A program made the translations under genes and the position numbers. A DNA stretch of 64,000 nucleotides from a virus: IMG/VR virus record IMGVR_UViG_3300032516_000014, positions 1 through 64,000 of that record, one strand, 5' to 3'. The notes under the pieces are model-generated. The model searched no databases and had not been told where the DNA came from. It saw only the letters and a program-made list of their open reading frames with translations. Positions 1-8,989 of the stretch are shown here, piece after piece; position 1 is the stretch's first letter, and each line of letters opens with the position of its first letter.

Positions 1-2
1 GC

Positions 3-161
3 GGCTCCAGGGTGTCCGTGAGGACGCCCGGTGGAGTGAAATCCAAGTCAACAACCCCCGCAAAAGCGGCAGCGCAAGAGCGGCTGCTGAACGCGGTCGA
101 ACATTCGGATTGGCGGCCTGCTGGAAAGACCGCGACCGAGAAATACAAGTCGAAACTATGA
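3..161 (+). CDS. C-terminal end of an unidentified protein (cut by window edge)
   Basis: The third frame is open from the first bases to a TGA at 159-161, giving about 52 residues rich in Lys, Ala and Thr and ending KYKSKL. It is chosen over the other open frame because its stop overlaps the next ATG in an ATGA junction, the coupling style used throughout this genome. The basic tail is compatible with nucleic-acid binding, but nothing more can be said. The frame is supported only by junction style and the start lies outside the window. Confidence 0.5.
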   Translation, partial: GSRVSVRTPGGVKSKSTTPAKAAAQERLLNAVEHSDWRPAGKTATEKYKSKL

Positions 162-337
162 GCACACAAATCGAACCCCCGGAGCCTGAGACGGATTTCG
201 GGAACAACGCGGCCCACGAAACTCCGCAGAAACAAGCGGAACGCGCGGGCATTCACGAAGGCAAAGAGCCGACTGGAGACTCTCCGGTTAGCGAGAATTC
301 GATGGGCGCGGTGATTCACAAGGACCGCCCGGCATGA
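158..337 (+). CDS. Small acidic hypothetical protein, 59 aa
   Basis: It starts with ATG inside an ATGA overlap with the preceding stop, and its own TGA overlaps the ATG at 334. Composition is highly polar (Glu, Pro, Asn, Lys), without hydrophobic core segments or motifs, so it is probably disordered. It is the first complete gene of a coupled set leading to the helicase. The same frame is open upstream to position 2, but the in-frame ATG at 158 fits the coupling better. No family recognised. Confidence 0.5.
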   Translation: MSTQIEPPEPETDFGNNAAHETPQKQAERAGIHEGKEPTGDSPVSENSMGAVIHKDRPA

Positions 338-495
338 TGATTTGCACCTGGTATCGCAAGCGGGGGCTAGTTACCAGTCTTGTTTGGAGGACTGACGGTC
401 CGTGGGTGCTTGGCCGCGTTCGTTTCGCGACCTGCACGCATTACTGTTTTGGTCCTTTCTTATTGACGGTGGATGTGCCGCGCAAACCTCGATGA
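334..495 (+). CDS. Small hypothetical protein, 53 aa
   Basis: The ATG overlaps the previous TGA (ATGA at 334-337), and the TGA at 493-495 overlaps the ATG at 492 of the helicase, so the frame is bracketed by two coupling junctions. The protein begins MMICTWYRKRG, is rich in aromatic and basic residues, and ends in VPRKPR. No domain recognised. Its main value is that it fixes the helicase start at 492 rather than a GTG at 402. Confidence 0.5.
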   Translation: MMICTWYRKRGLVTSLVWRTDGPWVLGRVRFATCTHYCFGPFLLTVDVPRKPR

Positions 496-1856
496 ACGTC
501 GCCGATCTCCTGTCGTATCAAGCCGAGGCATACCCCCGTTTGTTACAAGCATTGCGCACACATGGCGCTGCCCTCGACGGGTCCGACATGGGGATCGGCA
601 AAACCTACATGGCGTCGGCGGTCATCAGAGAACTGGGACTGCCGGCGCTTGTAGTTGCCCCGAAGGTTACGCTTCCAGCGTGGGAGCGGGTGATGACGCA
701 AATGGGCACTGAAGCTTCCCTGGTGAACTGGGAAATGGTGGGCCGCCGGCTGCAATACGGCCACTGGCTGCCCCTGGCGCGCCGGCAAAAATATCCCCGG
801 TTTGCGTGGAACCCGGAGATCAAGTTCCTTGTGTTCGACGAAGCCCACCGAGCAAAGGGGCAGAACACTGACAACAGCTTTTTCGTGCGGGCGGCGCGAG
901 CGTGCGGAATTCCGGCGCTGGCACTGTCTGCAACGGCTGCGCAGAGCCCGGTCGATATGCAGGCGTTGGCTTACCTGCTGCGGCTTTACACCACCGACTT
1001 CTGGAGCTGGGCACGCAAGTTCGGCTGCTACCCGGGGACGTTTGGCGGGCTGAAGTTCGTGGACACATTCGAGTATCGGGTTGCTGTTCTGAAACGACTG
1101 CACCACATGATTTTTGAGCAGCACGAGTTGCCGGTGTTTGGAGGCAAAAAGATTATCGAGCCCCGCGGCATCCGGCTTCGCGCTGCCGACGTGGGGGATT
1201 TCCCAGAGTCGCAAATTCGTGCCGAGCTTTACGATGTCTCCGATCCCGTCCGAGTGGATCAGCTTTACGCGGAAATGCAGCCGCAGCTCGACGAGTTGCG
1301 GGCCAAGAAATCCAATGACGCCGACCTGGAACACCCGTTGACGCGAATACTGAGAGCCCGCCAGGAGCTTGAGCTTCTCAAGGTGCCGACCTTCGTGGAG
1401 CTCGCCCAAGACGCGATGGCTTCGGGGTATTCGGTCGTGATCTTCATGAATTTCACGGAGTCGCTGCAAGCGCTGGCTGCAAAATTGCGCACGCGCAATA
1501 TCGTGGACGGATCTCAAAGCGGAGCGCGCGGAGAGTCGGAGCGTCAAGACATCGTGGATTGCTTTCAGGCCAATCACAGCAATCTCATTTTGCTCAACGT
1601 GCGCGCAGGAGGCGTTGGGGTCCGGCTGCATGACGAGCACGGCGGGCACCCTCGGGTGGCGTTCCACTCGCCCACTTACGGGGCCTACGACTTTCGCCAA
1701 GCCAGCGGTCGGGTGCAATCCGCCTCCGCGAAGAGTAAATCGGTGCAAAGAATTGTGCTTGCTGCCCGGACGGTAGAGGTTAAGATCCAGCACGTGTTGG
1801 AACGCAAGTTAGAAAATTTGGATTTGTTGAATGACGGCGACTGCGTAATACCATGA
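492..1856 (+). CDS. SNF2-type superfamily 2 helicase
   Basis: A 454-residue ATP-dependent DNA translocase/helicase. The Walker A box is MGIGKTYMA near residue 34. Motif II is FDEAHRAKG near 114, and motif III-like LSATA follows near 144. The second RecA-like lobe has FMNFTESLQAL, a GGVGVRL segment and QASGRVQSA, the SNF2 form of motif VI (QxxGR). The length suits the minimal helicase core of phage SNF2 proteins. In other phages such helicases travel with a DUF2800-type nuclease and family A polymerase, as here, so a replication or recombination role is likely. The start at 492 is set by ATGA overlap with the upstream gene, and the stop overlaps the next ATG. Confidence 0.88.
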   Translation: MNVADLLSYQAEAYPRLLQALRTHGAALDGSDMGIGKTYMASAVIRELGLPALVVAPKVTLPAWERVMTQMGTEASLVNWEMVGRRLQYGHWLPLARRQKYPRFAWNPEIKFLVFDEAHRAKGQNTDNSFFVRAARACGIPALALSATAAQSPVDMQALAYLLRLYTTDFWSWARKFGCYPGTFGGLKFVDTFEYRVAVLKRLHHMIFEQHELPVFGGKKIIEPRGIRLRAADVGDFPESQIRAELYDVSDPVRVDQLYAEMQPQLDELRAKKSNDADLEHPLTRILRARQELELLKVPTFVELAQDAMASGYSVVIFMNFTESLQALAAKLRTRNIVDGSQSGARGESERQDIVDCFQANHSNLILLNVRAGGVGVRLHDEHGGHPRVAFHSPTYGAYDFRQASGRVQSASAKSKSVQRIVLAARTVEVKIQHVLERKLENLDLLNDGDCVIP

Positions 1857-2035
1857 ATCTCACGAATACCACTGGAAACGAAGACCGAGCCATTTCTTGC
1901 ATCACGAAAAACCCCGCGGAGGAGTGCGAGGACTGTATCAACACTTTGGTTGCGATCATCGCCCGGATGGACCGGGAGCTAACGGAGAAGACCGACCTGG
2001 CCGAGAGTCTGCAACAGCAAATTGACAACCCCTGA
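1853..2035 (+). CDS. Small helical protein, tandem paralogue A, 60 aa
   Basis: It is coupled to the helicase by ATGA. The protein starts MNLTNTTGNEDRAIS, then contains AEECEDCINTLVAIIARMD, a likely amphipathic helix with two Cys, and a heptad-like tail. It resembles the next gene in position and pattern (LxNTTxxEDRAI, then a helix ending VxIIxRxx), so the two look like a tandem duplication. Function unknown. Placement between helicase and nuclease suggests an accessory factor of the replication machinery (inference). Confidence 0.6.
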   Translation: MNLTNTTGNEDRAISCITKNPAEECEDCINTLVAIIARMDRELTEKTDLAESLQQQIDNP

Positions 2036-2044
2036 GCCCTGTTC

Positions 2045-2209
2045 ATGACACACCTTGCAAATACAACCACAGCCGAAGACCGGGCTATCGACAGGGCGGA
2101 ACAGAACGCGGAAGCGGCCCAAGAAAGCATCCGCGAGCTTGTCTGCATTATCAAACGGTTGAATCTCGTAATCGTTAAAATCTACTATCCCGACGACGAA
2201 ACACCATGA
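2045..2209 (+). CDS. Small helical protein, tandem paralogue B, 54 aa
   Basis: ATG at 2045, TGA at 2207-2209 overlapping the ATG of the nuclease gene (2206). The sequence begins MTHLANTTTAEDRAID and continues with a helix containing ESIRELVCIIKRLN. Similarity to the preceding 60-residue protein (LxNTTxxEDRAI and the xxLVxIIxRx helix) shows a duplicated gene pair. No ribosome site is evident in the 9-base gap, so it may depend on read-on from the previous gene. Function unknown. Confidence 0.6.
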   Translation: MTHLANTTTAEDRAIDRAEQNAEAAQESIRELVCIIKRLNLVIVKIYYPDDETP

Positions 2210-3360
2210 GCACTGAAACGCACCAAGCCGAGAGGCAGCATCATCCGTATTCACCGAGCACCTTGCAATCGAGGGAGGCGTGCTGTCACTACGCCCCGCA
2301 CAGCACCACGACCGAGGCAGCTCTTGCTGGGACGGCGCAGCATGATTCCGTTGAAGCCGGCGCGCCGCATGAGAAATTGAGCGACTCGCAGGCGGACGCG
2401 GTCAACCAGTGCCTCATGTTTTTCGACGGGTTGGTTGCTCAGCATCCCGGGTGCACTACTTACACGGAGGCGTATTTACCAGTGGACGACGAAGTAATCG
2501 TGACGGGGAGCAAGCCGCCGAAAGCCTGGAAGGGCACCACGGCGGGCTACGTGGACAAGGCGCTGATCTCCGCCGATCGCAAGACCGGCGCAATCGTGGA
2601 TTGGAAGTTTGGCATGTGGGAGGTTGAAGACGCCGACAACAACTTGCAGGGGATCTCTTACGCCCTGGGATTGTTCCATCTGTGCCCGACACTTGAATCT
2701 GTGACGACGTATTTCATCCAGCCGCACCTGGACTCGATCGACTCGCACACGTTCACCCGCGCACAAGTGCCAAAGCTGTTGCTGCGGGTGAAAATAGTCG
2801 TGGCACGGGCGATGCAGCCCGTCACGCCGCCGAATCCGAACGAGCTGGCGTGCCTGTTCTGCGGAAACCTGCACAAGTGCCCTGCCGTTGCAGAATTGGT
2901 GTTGAACGTCTCCAAGAAATATCGGCCCCTGGAGGTCCCCGCAAACGTGACGCCAGAGCTTATCAAAGACCAGGCTCAGGCCGGTGCGATTTTGAAGTTG
3001 GCGGCGGTCATGGCGGCCTGGGCGGACCGTGCGAAAAAGTGGCTCAACGAGAAAACTTTGGAAGACGAGCATTTCTGTCCGACCGGATACATCCGCGTGA
3101 CCAGCACGCGCCGGATTGTGGAAGACGTGCAAAAGCTGATTGCGATCGCGAAGCGGTTCATCGCGCCGGAGAAAGTGGATGCGTTGGTAGAGATCTCCCT
3201 TACTCCTCTGGAGAAAGAAATTGCCCTGGCGACTGAGCGGGGCAAGAAAGAGTCCACTGTCGCAGAGTTCGGTAAGCTTCTGCTAGAAACAGGAGCCGTG
3301 AAGATGGGTAATCCGTTCGCCTTCCTTCGCGTGTCCAAGAACGGGTCAAACAAAACCTAA
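2206..3360 (+). CDS. PD-(D/E)XK nuclease, Cas4/RecB-like (DUF2800-type)
   Basis: A 384-residue protein. GYVDKALIS followed by AIVDWKFG gives the D...DxK core of PD-(D/E)XK nucleases (near residues 117 and 131). A Cys cluster CLFCGNLHKCP near 220-230 recalls the C-terminal Fe-S or zinc cysteines of Cas4/AddB-like nucleases. The N-terminal SPSTLQSREACCHY resembles the helical start of DUF2800 phage proteins, which place a conserved Cys there. Known relatives lie in phage replication modules with SNF2 helicase and PolA, as here. It probably trims DNA ends in recombination-dependent replication. Start fixed by the ATGA overlap. Confidence 0.78.
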   Translation: MSTETHQAERQHHPYSPSTLQSREACCHYAPHSTTTEAALAGTAQHDSVEAGAPHEKLSDSQADAVNQCLMFFDGLVAQHPGCTTYTEAYLPVDDEVIVTGSKPPKAWKGTTAGYVDKALISADRKTGAIVDWKFGMWEVEDADNNLQGISYALGLFHLCPTLESVTTYFIQPHLDSIDSHTFTRAQVPKLLLRVKIVVARAMQPVTPPNPNELACLFCGNLHKCPAVAELVLNVSKKYRPLEVPANVTPELIKDQAQAGAILKLAAVMAAWADRAKKWLNEKTLEDEHFCPTGYIRVTSTRRIVEDVQKLIAIAKRFIAPEKVDALVEISLTPLEKEIALATERGKKESTVAEFGKLLLETGAVKMGNPFAFLRVSKNGSNKT

Positions 3361-3362
3361 CC

Positions 3363-4724
3363 ATGAAAATAAAATTCAGTGATCAACTCGCGGGAGCGGC
3401 GCCGATGCCCGAACGTCCTGCACCGGCGCAAACGCCGGAAGTCCGGTTCTCGCCAGCCGTGCAGGAAAACACCCGGACTGCCGAGGTGGAACTGGTCAAA
3501 GATGCTGAACCCGCTGGGGTAGCTCCTGTCGTCCAGGCGGGCTCGAAGTGCTACTCCTGCGGACAGCAATTTCGCATCGACATTTACGAAGGTGATTTTT
3601 GTCCGGTGTGCGGCGTGAATCTCAACGGTCCCGGGGCGAAGACAAACACGGAGCGAGCTCGCATGGACGAGGAAAGGGAAAAAGCCTTGGCCGCGCGCGC
3701 GCAAGGCCCCGGGCCGGCGGATCTCGCACAGCAGGAGATGGCCCCGCCTCCCCGCGCCCGCAAACCTCGTGCGACCGCTGTTGTTGCGCCGGCTCCCGAG
3801 CCGGTGGCGCCGCCGGCACCGGTATGCCTGGCGGGTCCTGGGCGGCCGGTGACATTGCCTCCTTCGACCGTCCGGGTGATGCCGCCGGGGCCTTCCATCG
3901 TTGTCTTGCCGCACGCGCGGCCAGCGAATCCCAGCCAGGCCGTAGCGGTAATTCCCGCTACTCGGCAAGCCGTGGTCCTCCACGATCCATCGACGTGGCT
4001 CGATGAAAACGCAGTCCCGATCAGTTTGGAGGACGTTTACATGCCGAGAATCAACATCGTGCAGAAGGTGGGCGATCTCTCGAACGTTCACATCCACGGC
4101 TCCGTCGTGCTCAGTCAAACGCTGGCGCTTTACGTGCCGGAACAAACCTGCCCGGACGGTAAGGGCGGGTTGCAAAAAATCGAGGCCACAGCGCCGTTAC
4201 AAACCGTCATCGTGTGCTTTCGGCCCATGCAATACGTCGAGAAGGTGCCCGGCGGCGAGCATCGCGGGGAGTTGTTCAATTCTCCTGACGAAGTGCTGGC
4301 CTACGGCGGCACGCTGGACTACAATGAAGCGGCCGCAGACCCAAACAAGCCCTACTTCCAGAAGCTCGCCACAGCGTTGGTGATCTTGCGCAAGCCGGAG
4401 TTTGTCGCCGACCTGGAGAGCTTTCCTTACGAGCTCGACGGTATTCGGTATGCCCCGGCGCTCTGGAGCATGAAGGGCACCGCGTTCACGCACGCCTACA
4501 AGGCAATCGCGACCACGAAAGTGCATGGTCCGCTCCGTGGAAGAAAGTATTTCGAGCGGAGCTGGGATCTCTCGACCCAGCTCAAGAAGTTCCAAGCAAA
4601 CTTCGCTTACGTTCCGGTGATCAAGCTGGGCAACGACACGCCGGCAGGATTCCCGCAACTCATTCAGGAGATTCTGTGCCGACCGCGCACGGTCTCCGAA
4701 CCACCGGCCGGGGAGAGTGATTAA
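3363..4724 (+). CDS. Zinc-ribbon protein, possible ssDNA-binding replication factor
   Basis: A 453-residue protein. A zinc ribbon (CYSCGQQF ... CPVCG) lies near residues 60-82. A charged and Pro/Ala-rich linker follows to about 210, then a compact domain from PRINIVQKVGDLSN to the end. Between the DUF2800-like nuclease and the polymerase, related phage modules usually carry a ssDNA-binding protein (DUF2815 type), and position is the main argument for that role here. The C-terminal domain was not recognised by sequence. It starts two bases after the preceding stop. It is the last gene before the structured leader of the polymerase. Confidence 0.5.
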   Translation: MKIKFSDQLAGAAPMPERPAPAQTPEVRFSPAVQENTRTAEVELVKDAEPAGVAPVVQAGSKCYSCGQQFRIDIYEGDFCPVCGVNLNGPGAKTNTERARMDEEREKALAARAQGPGPADLAQQEMAPPPRARKPRATAVVAPAPEPVAPPAPVCLAGPGRPVTLPPSTVRVMPPGPSIVVLPHARPANPSQAVAVIPATRQAVVLHDPSTWLDENAVPISLEDVYMPRINIVQKVGDLSNVHIHGSVVLSQTLALYVPEQTCPDGKGGLQKIEATAPLQTVIVCFRPMQYVEKVPGGEHRGELFNSPDEVLAYGGTLDYNEAAADPNKPYFQKLATALVILRKPEFVADLESFPYELDGIRYAPALWSMKGTAFTHAYKAIATTKVHGPLRGRKYFERSWDLSTQLKKFQANFAYVPVIKLGNDTPAGFPQLIQEILCRPRTVSEPPAGESD

Positions 4725-4761
4725 CTCACCGGTCCTAGTGCCTCTGAACCGACTCCACCCT

Positions 4762-4907
4762 TTGTTTGGGGGTTCGTGACAACGACGGAGGCGCATACCA
4801 AACAAGCGCGGACTGAAGCATGATCTTACCCCGTTCGATGGGCTGAGGGGAACACCGGGACGCCCGGGAAACCAAGTGTAAGCCCCGCAGGCTCCGCGTT
4901 TTTTTTT
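4762..4907 (+). ncRNA. Structured RNA ending in a poly-U tract, leader of the polymerase operon
   Basis: The 186-base gap before the polymerase contains nested complementarity: 4762-4769 with 4798-4805 (8 bp), 4807-4812 with 4893-4898 (6-bp closing stem), and within it 4829-4832/4847-4850 and 4855-4859/4863-4867. The closing stem is followed at once by nine T (4899-4907). This could be a terminator-attenuator, a regulatory leader or a small RNA. The polymerase ATG follows three bases after the T run with no Shine-Dalgarno sequence. I could not match it to a known riboswitch or ribozyme. Pairing is seen; function is inference. Confidence 0.45.
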
Positions 4908-4910
4908 CTT

Positions 4911-6797
4911 ATGAATGCCGTTACCATAGACTTCGAGACGTTCTACCACAAGAAGGACTACTCTGTTGCGAAGATGGGCAACTGGGCGTATGTTCATGAT
5001 TCGCGTTTCGATCCGTATCTTGTCTCCGTGTGCGACGGGGAACAAACCTGGGTCGGACAGCCGAAAGATTTGAACTGGACAGCCCTCCAGGGGCGAACCC
5101 TCGTGGCTCACAACGCGGCCTTCGAGCAGCATATTGTTGCCCGGCTGGAGGAATTGAAGTGGATTCCCGAGCTGAACCTGGCGGGGTTTCATTGCTCTGC
5201 GAACATGACCAGCTACCTGTGCGACCGGCGCGCTCTCGATCATGCGTGCGACTTTTTGCTGCATGAGAAGGTGTCAAAGGGCATGCGCGAGTGGATGAAC
5301 GGACGCACTTGGGCCGACGCAGTGAAAGAAGGCAAGGACAAAGAGCTGACCGAGTATGCCCGCAAGGACGCCGAGCTGGCGTGGAGATTGTGGGACCAGT
5401 TCTCTCCGCAGTGGCCTGAGCAAGAATGTTTGTTGTCAGATCTGACGGTCGAGGGGGAGATCTACGGTATCAAGATCGACCAGAACTTGCTGACAGAATA
5501 CCTCGACATAGCCCAAAGGGCATTGATCGTGAATGAATCCCGGCTGCCTTGGATGGCCGCCGGCAAGAAGCCGACAAGTCCGATTGCGATTGCGGAGGAG
5601 TGCCGCAAGCATGGGATTCCTTGTCCGCCGGTGAAGGTCGATGATGAAGAAGGCTTCCAGATCTGGGAAGACAAGTGGTCCCCGCAATTCTCCTGGGTGC
5701 AATCCGTCGCCTCGTGGCGCCAGGTGAACAAGTTGATCGCGACGCTGCGTATGTTCGAGCAACGTTGCCGGCCAGATGGCACGGTGCCTGTGCCTCTCAA
5801 GTATTACGGGGCGCACACTGGACGCTGGGCCGGCACCTCGGGGCTGAACTTTCTCAACTTCCGCAAGGAGCCGATCTACTTGGACAAGGAGTCCATGATT
5901 ATCGAGAGGCACGAAGAGCTGAAGGAGATCCGGCGGAGTGTCGAAGAGTCGGGGCAGCTTCCCGAAGGTGTGTCAAGCGCACTCGACATCAGGAAAATCC
6001 TGGTGCCGCGCGACGGTTACAAGTTCATCCTGGCGGACCTGTCTCAGATTGAGCCTCGTGTGCTGGCCTGGTTCTGCCAGGACTGGGAGTTCTTGGACAA
6101 GCTGGCGCATGGCATGAGCCCGTATGAAGCGCATGCCCGCTCGACGATGGGCTGGAAGGGCGGCAAGCTGAAGGACGAGGACCCGAAGCTCTACAATCTG
6201 GCGAAGATCCGCGTGCTGCAACTCGGGTATCAGAGCGGCTGGCGCAAGCTGCAAGCGACCGCTTGGACCAAGTTGAACATTGAACTCGCTGACTCGGAAG
6301 CGCAGCAAATCGTGATCGACTTCCGGGCGCAGAGTCCTCGGATTACCAAGTGCTGGGAGTTGTTGGGCCGGGCCTTCAAGATGGCCACGCTGCAACACGA
6401 GGAGTTCTTTGACCTGGAACTGCCGTCGGGGCGGGAGCTGCACTACGGCAAGCCGGTCCGCAGCGCCCGAGTGCGCATGAACGAGGACACCGGGCAACTG
6501 GAAAAGGTGTCCGTGATTACTGCGGACGTGGGAGGCCGGCGCTTTTCGTTCTACGGCGGCATGCTTACGGAGAACATCGTGCAAGCTACGGCTCGGGACG
6601 TGTTTTGCGAGCAGTTGCTATCGCTCCGCCGGGCGGGGCACCGCGCGTTGTTCCACGTTTACGACGATGTCACGCTGGAAGTGAAGTCCGAAGTGACGAC
6701 GGCTGAGGTAGAGAAGTTGATGAGCGTTACTCCTTCCTGGATGCCCCGGCTGCCGGTGGCAGCGGAGGCGCAAGAAGCCACGCATTACAAGAAATGA
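4911..6797 (+). CDS. Family A DNA polymerase with 3'-5' exonuclease domain
   Basis: A 628-residue replicative polymerase. Proofreading motifs are IDFETFY (Asp7/Glu9), HNAAFEQ and YARKDAE. Polymerase motif A is ADLSQIEPR with catalytic Asp376. Motif B is AKIRVLQLGYQSG with Lys432, the spaced form seen in phage PolA proteins of DUF2800-containing modules. Motif C is HVYDDV with Asp585, where the usual His-Asp-Glu is Tyr-Asp-Asp. There is no 5' nuclease domain. The start is an ATG directly after a T9 tract without ribosome site. The stop overlaps the primase-helicase ATG, so the two replication proteins are translated together. Confidence 0.93.
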   Translation: MNAVTIDFETFYHKKDYSVAKMGNWAYVHDSRFDPYLVSVCDGEQTWVGQPKDLNWTALQGRTLVAHNAAFEQHIVARLEELKWIPELNLAGFHCSANMTSYLCDRRALDHACDFLLHEKVSKGMREWMNGRTWADAVKEGKDKELTEYARKDAELAWRLWDQFSPQWPEQECLLSDLTVEGEIYGIKIDQNLLTEYLDIAQRALIVNESRLPWMAAGKKPTSPIAIAEECRKHGIPCPPVKVDDEEGFQIWEDKWSPQFSWVQSVASWRQVNKLIATLRMFEQRCRPDGTVPVPLKYYGAHTGRWAGTSGLNFLNFRKEPIYLDKESMIIERHEELKEIRRSVEESGQLPEGVSSALDIRKILVPRDGYKFILADLSQIEPRVLAWFCQDWEFLDKLAHGMSPYEAHARSTMGWKGGKLKDEDPKLYNLAKIRVLQLGYQSGWRKLQATAWTKLNIELADSEAQQIVIDFRAQSPRITKCWELLGRAFKMATLQHEEFFDLELPSGRELHYGKPVRSARVRMNEDTGQLEKVSVITADVGGRRFSFYGGMLTENIVQATARDVFCEQLLSLRRAGHRALFHVYDDVTLEVKSEVTTAEVEKLMSVTPSWMPRLPVAAEAQEATHYKK

Positions 6798-8989
6798 AAG
6801 CTCTTGCTAACCTGTCAAGCCTGTCCACTTTCGATTGTATCCCGTGGGACTTTCGTTGGATGGCGGACCCGAAGACTCGAATAGCCCGGCAAAACAACAA
6901 GAAGGCCCGACAGGAATGGATTCGCCGGTCCGACACAGTGCACCAATGCTGGTGTCCCTGGGAGGGAGTCAACGGCACCACGCGAATCGCCAAGCCGAAC
7001 AAGGCCGACGAGGGCAACCCGGCCTGGCTGCTGCATGCGCTGGCGGCGGACTTCGACTCTGTGATTGACCTGGAGGAGCTGACCAAGGCACTGGAAAATC
7101 GTTGTCCTTTTGGGCCGCCCAACGAGGTCGAGTGGACCATGACGCCTGGCCACTGCCGCTTGGTGTGGGTGTTAGACCAACCGCTCATGTTCGCGAGTCA
7201 TGAGTTTGCGGTGCATTGCCTGAAGCACATCGCTACGCAAATGAAATTTGCGGGCGTCTTGTCCGGCTTTGACGCCGGGGCGTTTGAAGATCCCAGCCGC
7301 TACTATACCAACAGCGGAGAGTGGCGGCACGTAACCGATGCGCCTCTGCTATCCGCCGCCTTGATCCGCGGATGGATGCAGGAGTCTTCAGAAAAATTCA
7401 ACTGGGCGCCGCTCGGGCTCGCGATTCCTTTGGAGCACGTGGCCCCCGAGCTGGCCAAACTCTTCCCCCGCTTCTCAGAGTGGCCCGGGGATTTCAAACT
7501 CGGGTCGCAGGGACCGTCTTTCTGGGTGAATGGGTCAGTGAGTCCAACATCCGCAATCGTGCGAGAGACGGGCATACAGACGTTTGCGGCGCACGCACAC
7601 AAGGCTTTCTTTTCCTGGTCCGAGCTACTGGGCGCAGCGTTCACAGAGACGTTTCGGGTGAAGCAACTCGGCGCGGCGACGGAGAATGTTTACTGGGACA
7701 CGGAGAAATACTGGCGATTGGACGGCGAACAAAAGTGGATGGGGGTAAGTCAGTTTGACATCTCGATGTTTCTCCGCACGAATCGCGGGCTCTTGGCGGT
7801 CCGAGATAAGACTGGGCATTCACAACTCGACAGCGCGTTGCTTTTCATCCAGGATTATCAGAACCTCGCTCAAGTCACAGAGCGCGTGTTTCAACCTTAC
7901 GGGTTGCTCGTTGAGGAAGGCCGGAGAATTCTTAACGTATCCCAGAAGCGCGTGGTGCAGCCCGTGAATCATCCAGTGACCTGGGGACCGCAAGGCGAGT
8001 TCACGTTCATCAGCATGGTCCTGGATGCGCTGTTTGTTGACGCGGAACAAGAGGAGTATTTCAAAGCGTGGTTGGCGCGGTTCTATCAGGGCGCCTATCG
8101 GTTAAATTTGGAGAGCGGGCAGGCTTTGATCTTCGCCGGAGGTGGGGGCATTGGTAAAACGATGCTAAACGTCGGCATCGTAGGCGGGGTCATGGGCGGG
8201 AGTGAAGATGCAGGCCGATACCTTGCTGGCAAGGACCAATATGGGGGCGAACTTTGGCAGGTTGGGCACTGGGCCGTGGATGATTTTTCGGCCTTCGACG
8301 ATCACGCGGCCAAACAAGCTTTTGCTGAGGGCTTGAAAGCGGTAGTTGCGAACACTATGTTTTCCTCTCGGCAGAAATACCAAGTGACTCGCCGGGTGCC
8401 GTGGTGCGGGCGCGTGCTCATTACGTGCAACCTGGATTCGTTGTCCTCCGATATGATCCCTAGCTTGGATCGAAGTAACGCGGACAAGATAGTGTTGTTG
8501 CGGGGGGTGGAAGATCCGCCCGTTCAGTATGCTTCTCAGTCAGAAACCACGGCCCGGATAAAACGAGAACTGCCTTTCTTTGCTCGGTATTTGCTCGATT
8601 ACAAAACACCGGAGAGACTCATCGGAGCCTCGCGCTTCGGCATTCAAGCTTTCAAAGACAAGTTGCTGGCAGAAGTAGCCCAAGACGGTAGTTTTGGGAG
8701 CACGTTTGCCGACATCTTCATGTCTGCGCTTCGATCTTATTTTGAGACGTGCCCGAAAGAAGAAGCCTGGCAAGGTTCTTCTGTTAGCGCATTCAGACTC
8801 ATCGACGCGGACGGCGGCACGAAGGCGATGCGTTTGTCGGCGATCTCAACCGGGCGGTATCTGTCATCTCTTATGCAGAGGCCAGAGAATCCGTTTCACA
8901 TTTCGCGGCAACATCGAGTGCACGTAAGCTCCTGGTGGACCGTGCCCCGCGAGGCGGTCTTAGAGTATTTTGAGAAAGTAAAAGCATGA
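6794..8989 (+). CDS. Primase-polymerase / SF3 helicase fusion
   Basis: A 731-residue protein. The N-terminal 270 residues have the layout of an archaeo-eukaryotic-type primase (AADFDS acid pair, later RLVWVL and FEDPSRYY), which is less certain than the helicase half. The helicase domain has Walker A GGGGIGKTM (Lys455) and Walker B WAVDDFSAFD (Asp496/497). A polar sensor strand RVLITCNLDS follows, as in D5/virulence-associated-E type SF3 helicases. The C-terminal part looks like a winged-helix tail (FADIFMSALRSYFE). It probably primes and unwinds DNA for the polymerase encoded just upstream, with which it overlaps by ATGA. It likewise overlaps the next gene. Confidence 0.85.
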   Translation: MKALANLSSLSTFDCIPWDFRWMADPKTRIARQNNKKARQEWIRRSDTVHQCWCPWEGVNGTTRIAKPNKADEGNPAWLLHALAADFDSVIDLEELTKALENRCPFGPPNEVEWTMTPGHCRLVWVLDQPLMFASHEFAVHCLKHIATQMKFAGVLSGFDAGAFEDPSRYYTNSGEWRHVTDAPLLSAALIRGWMQESSEKFNWAPLGLAIPLEHVAPELAKLFPRFSEWPGDFKLGSQGPSFWVNGSVSPTSAIVRETGIQTFAAHAHKAFFSWSELLGAAFTETFRVKQLGAATENVYWDTEKYWRLDGEQKWMGVSQFDISMFLRTNRGLLAVRDKTGHSQLDSALLFIQDYQNLAQVTERVFQPYGLLVEEGRRILNVSQKRVVQPVNHPVTWGPQGEFTFISMVLDALFVDAEQEEYFKAWLARFYQGAYRLNLESGQALIFAGGGGIGKTMLNVGIVGGVMGGSEDAGRYLAGKDQYGGELWQVGHWAVDDFSAFDDHAAKQAFAEGLKAVVANTMFSSRQKYQVTRRVPWCGRVLITCNLDSLSSDMIPSLDRSNADKIVLLRGVEDPPVQYASQSETTARIKRELPFFARYLLDYKTPERLIGASRFGIQAFKDKLLAEVAQDGSFGSTFADIFMSALRSYFETCPKEEAWQGSSVSAFRLIDADGGTKAMRLSAISTGRYLSSLMQRPENPFHISRQHRVHVSSWWTVPREAVLEYFEKVKA

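Noticed and set aside
402-491. GTG-initiated longer helicase N-terminus
   Set aside because: A 53-residue gene occupies this stretch with ATGA junctions on both sides, and the helicase fold begins just after ATG 492.
543-1793. 416-codon minus-strand frame opposite the helicase
   Set aside because: Shadow of a gene with clear helicase motifs; its own translation is His/Arg-rich and motif-free.
4820-4880. Hammerhead or other known ribozyme core in the polymerase leader
   Set aside because: The CTGAG...GAAA bases do not fit the required CUGANGA core and helices.
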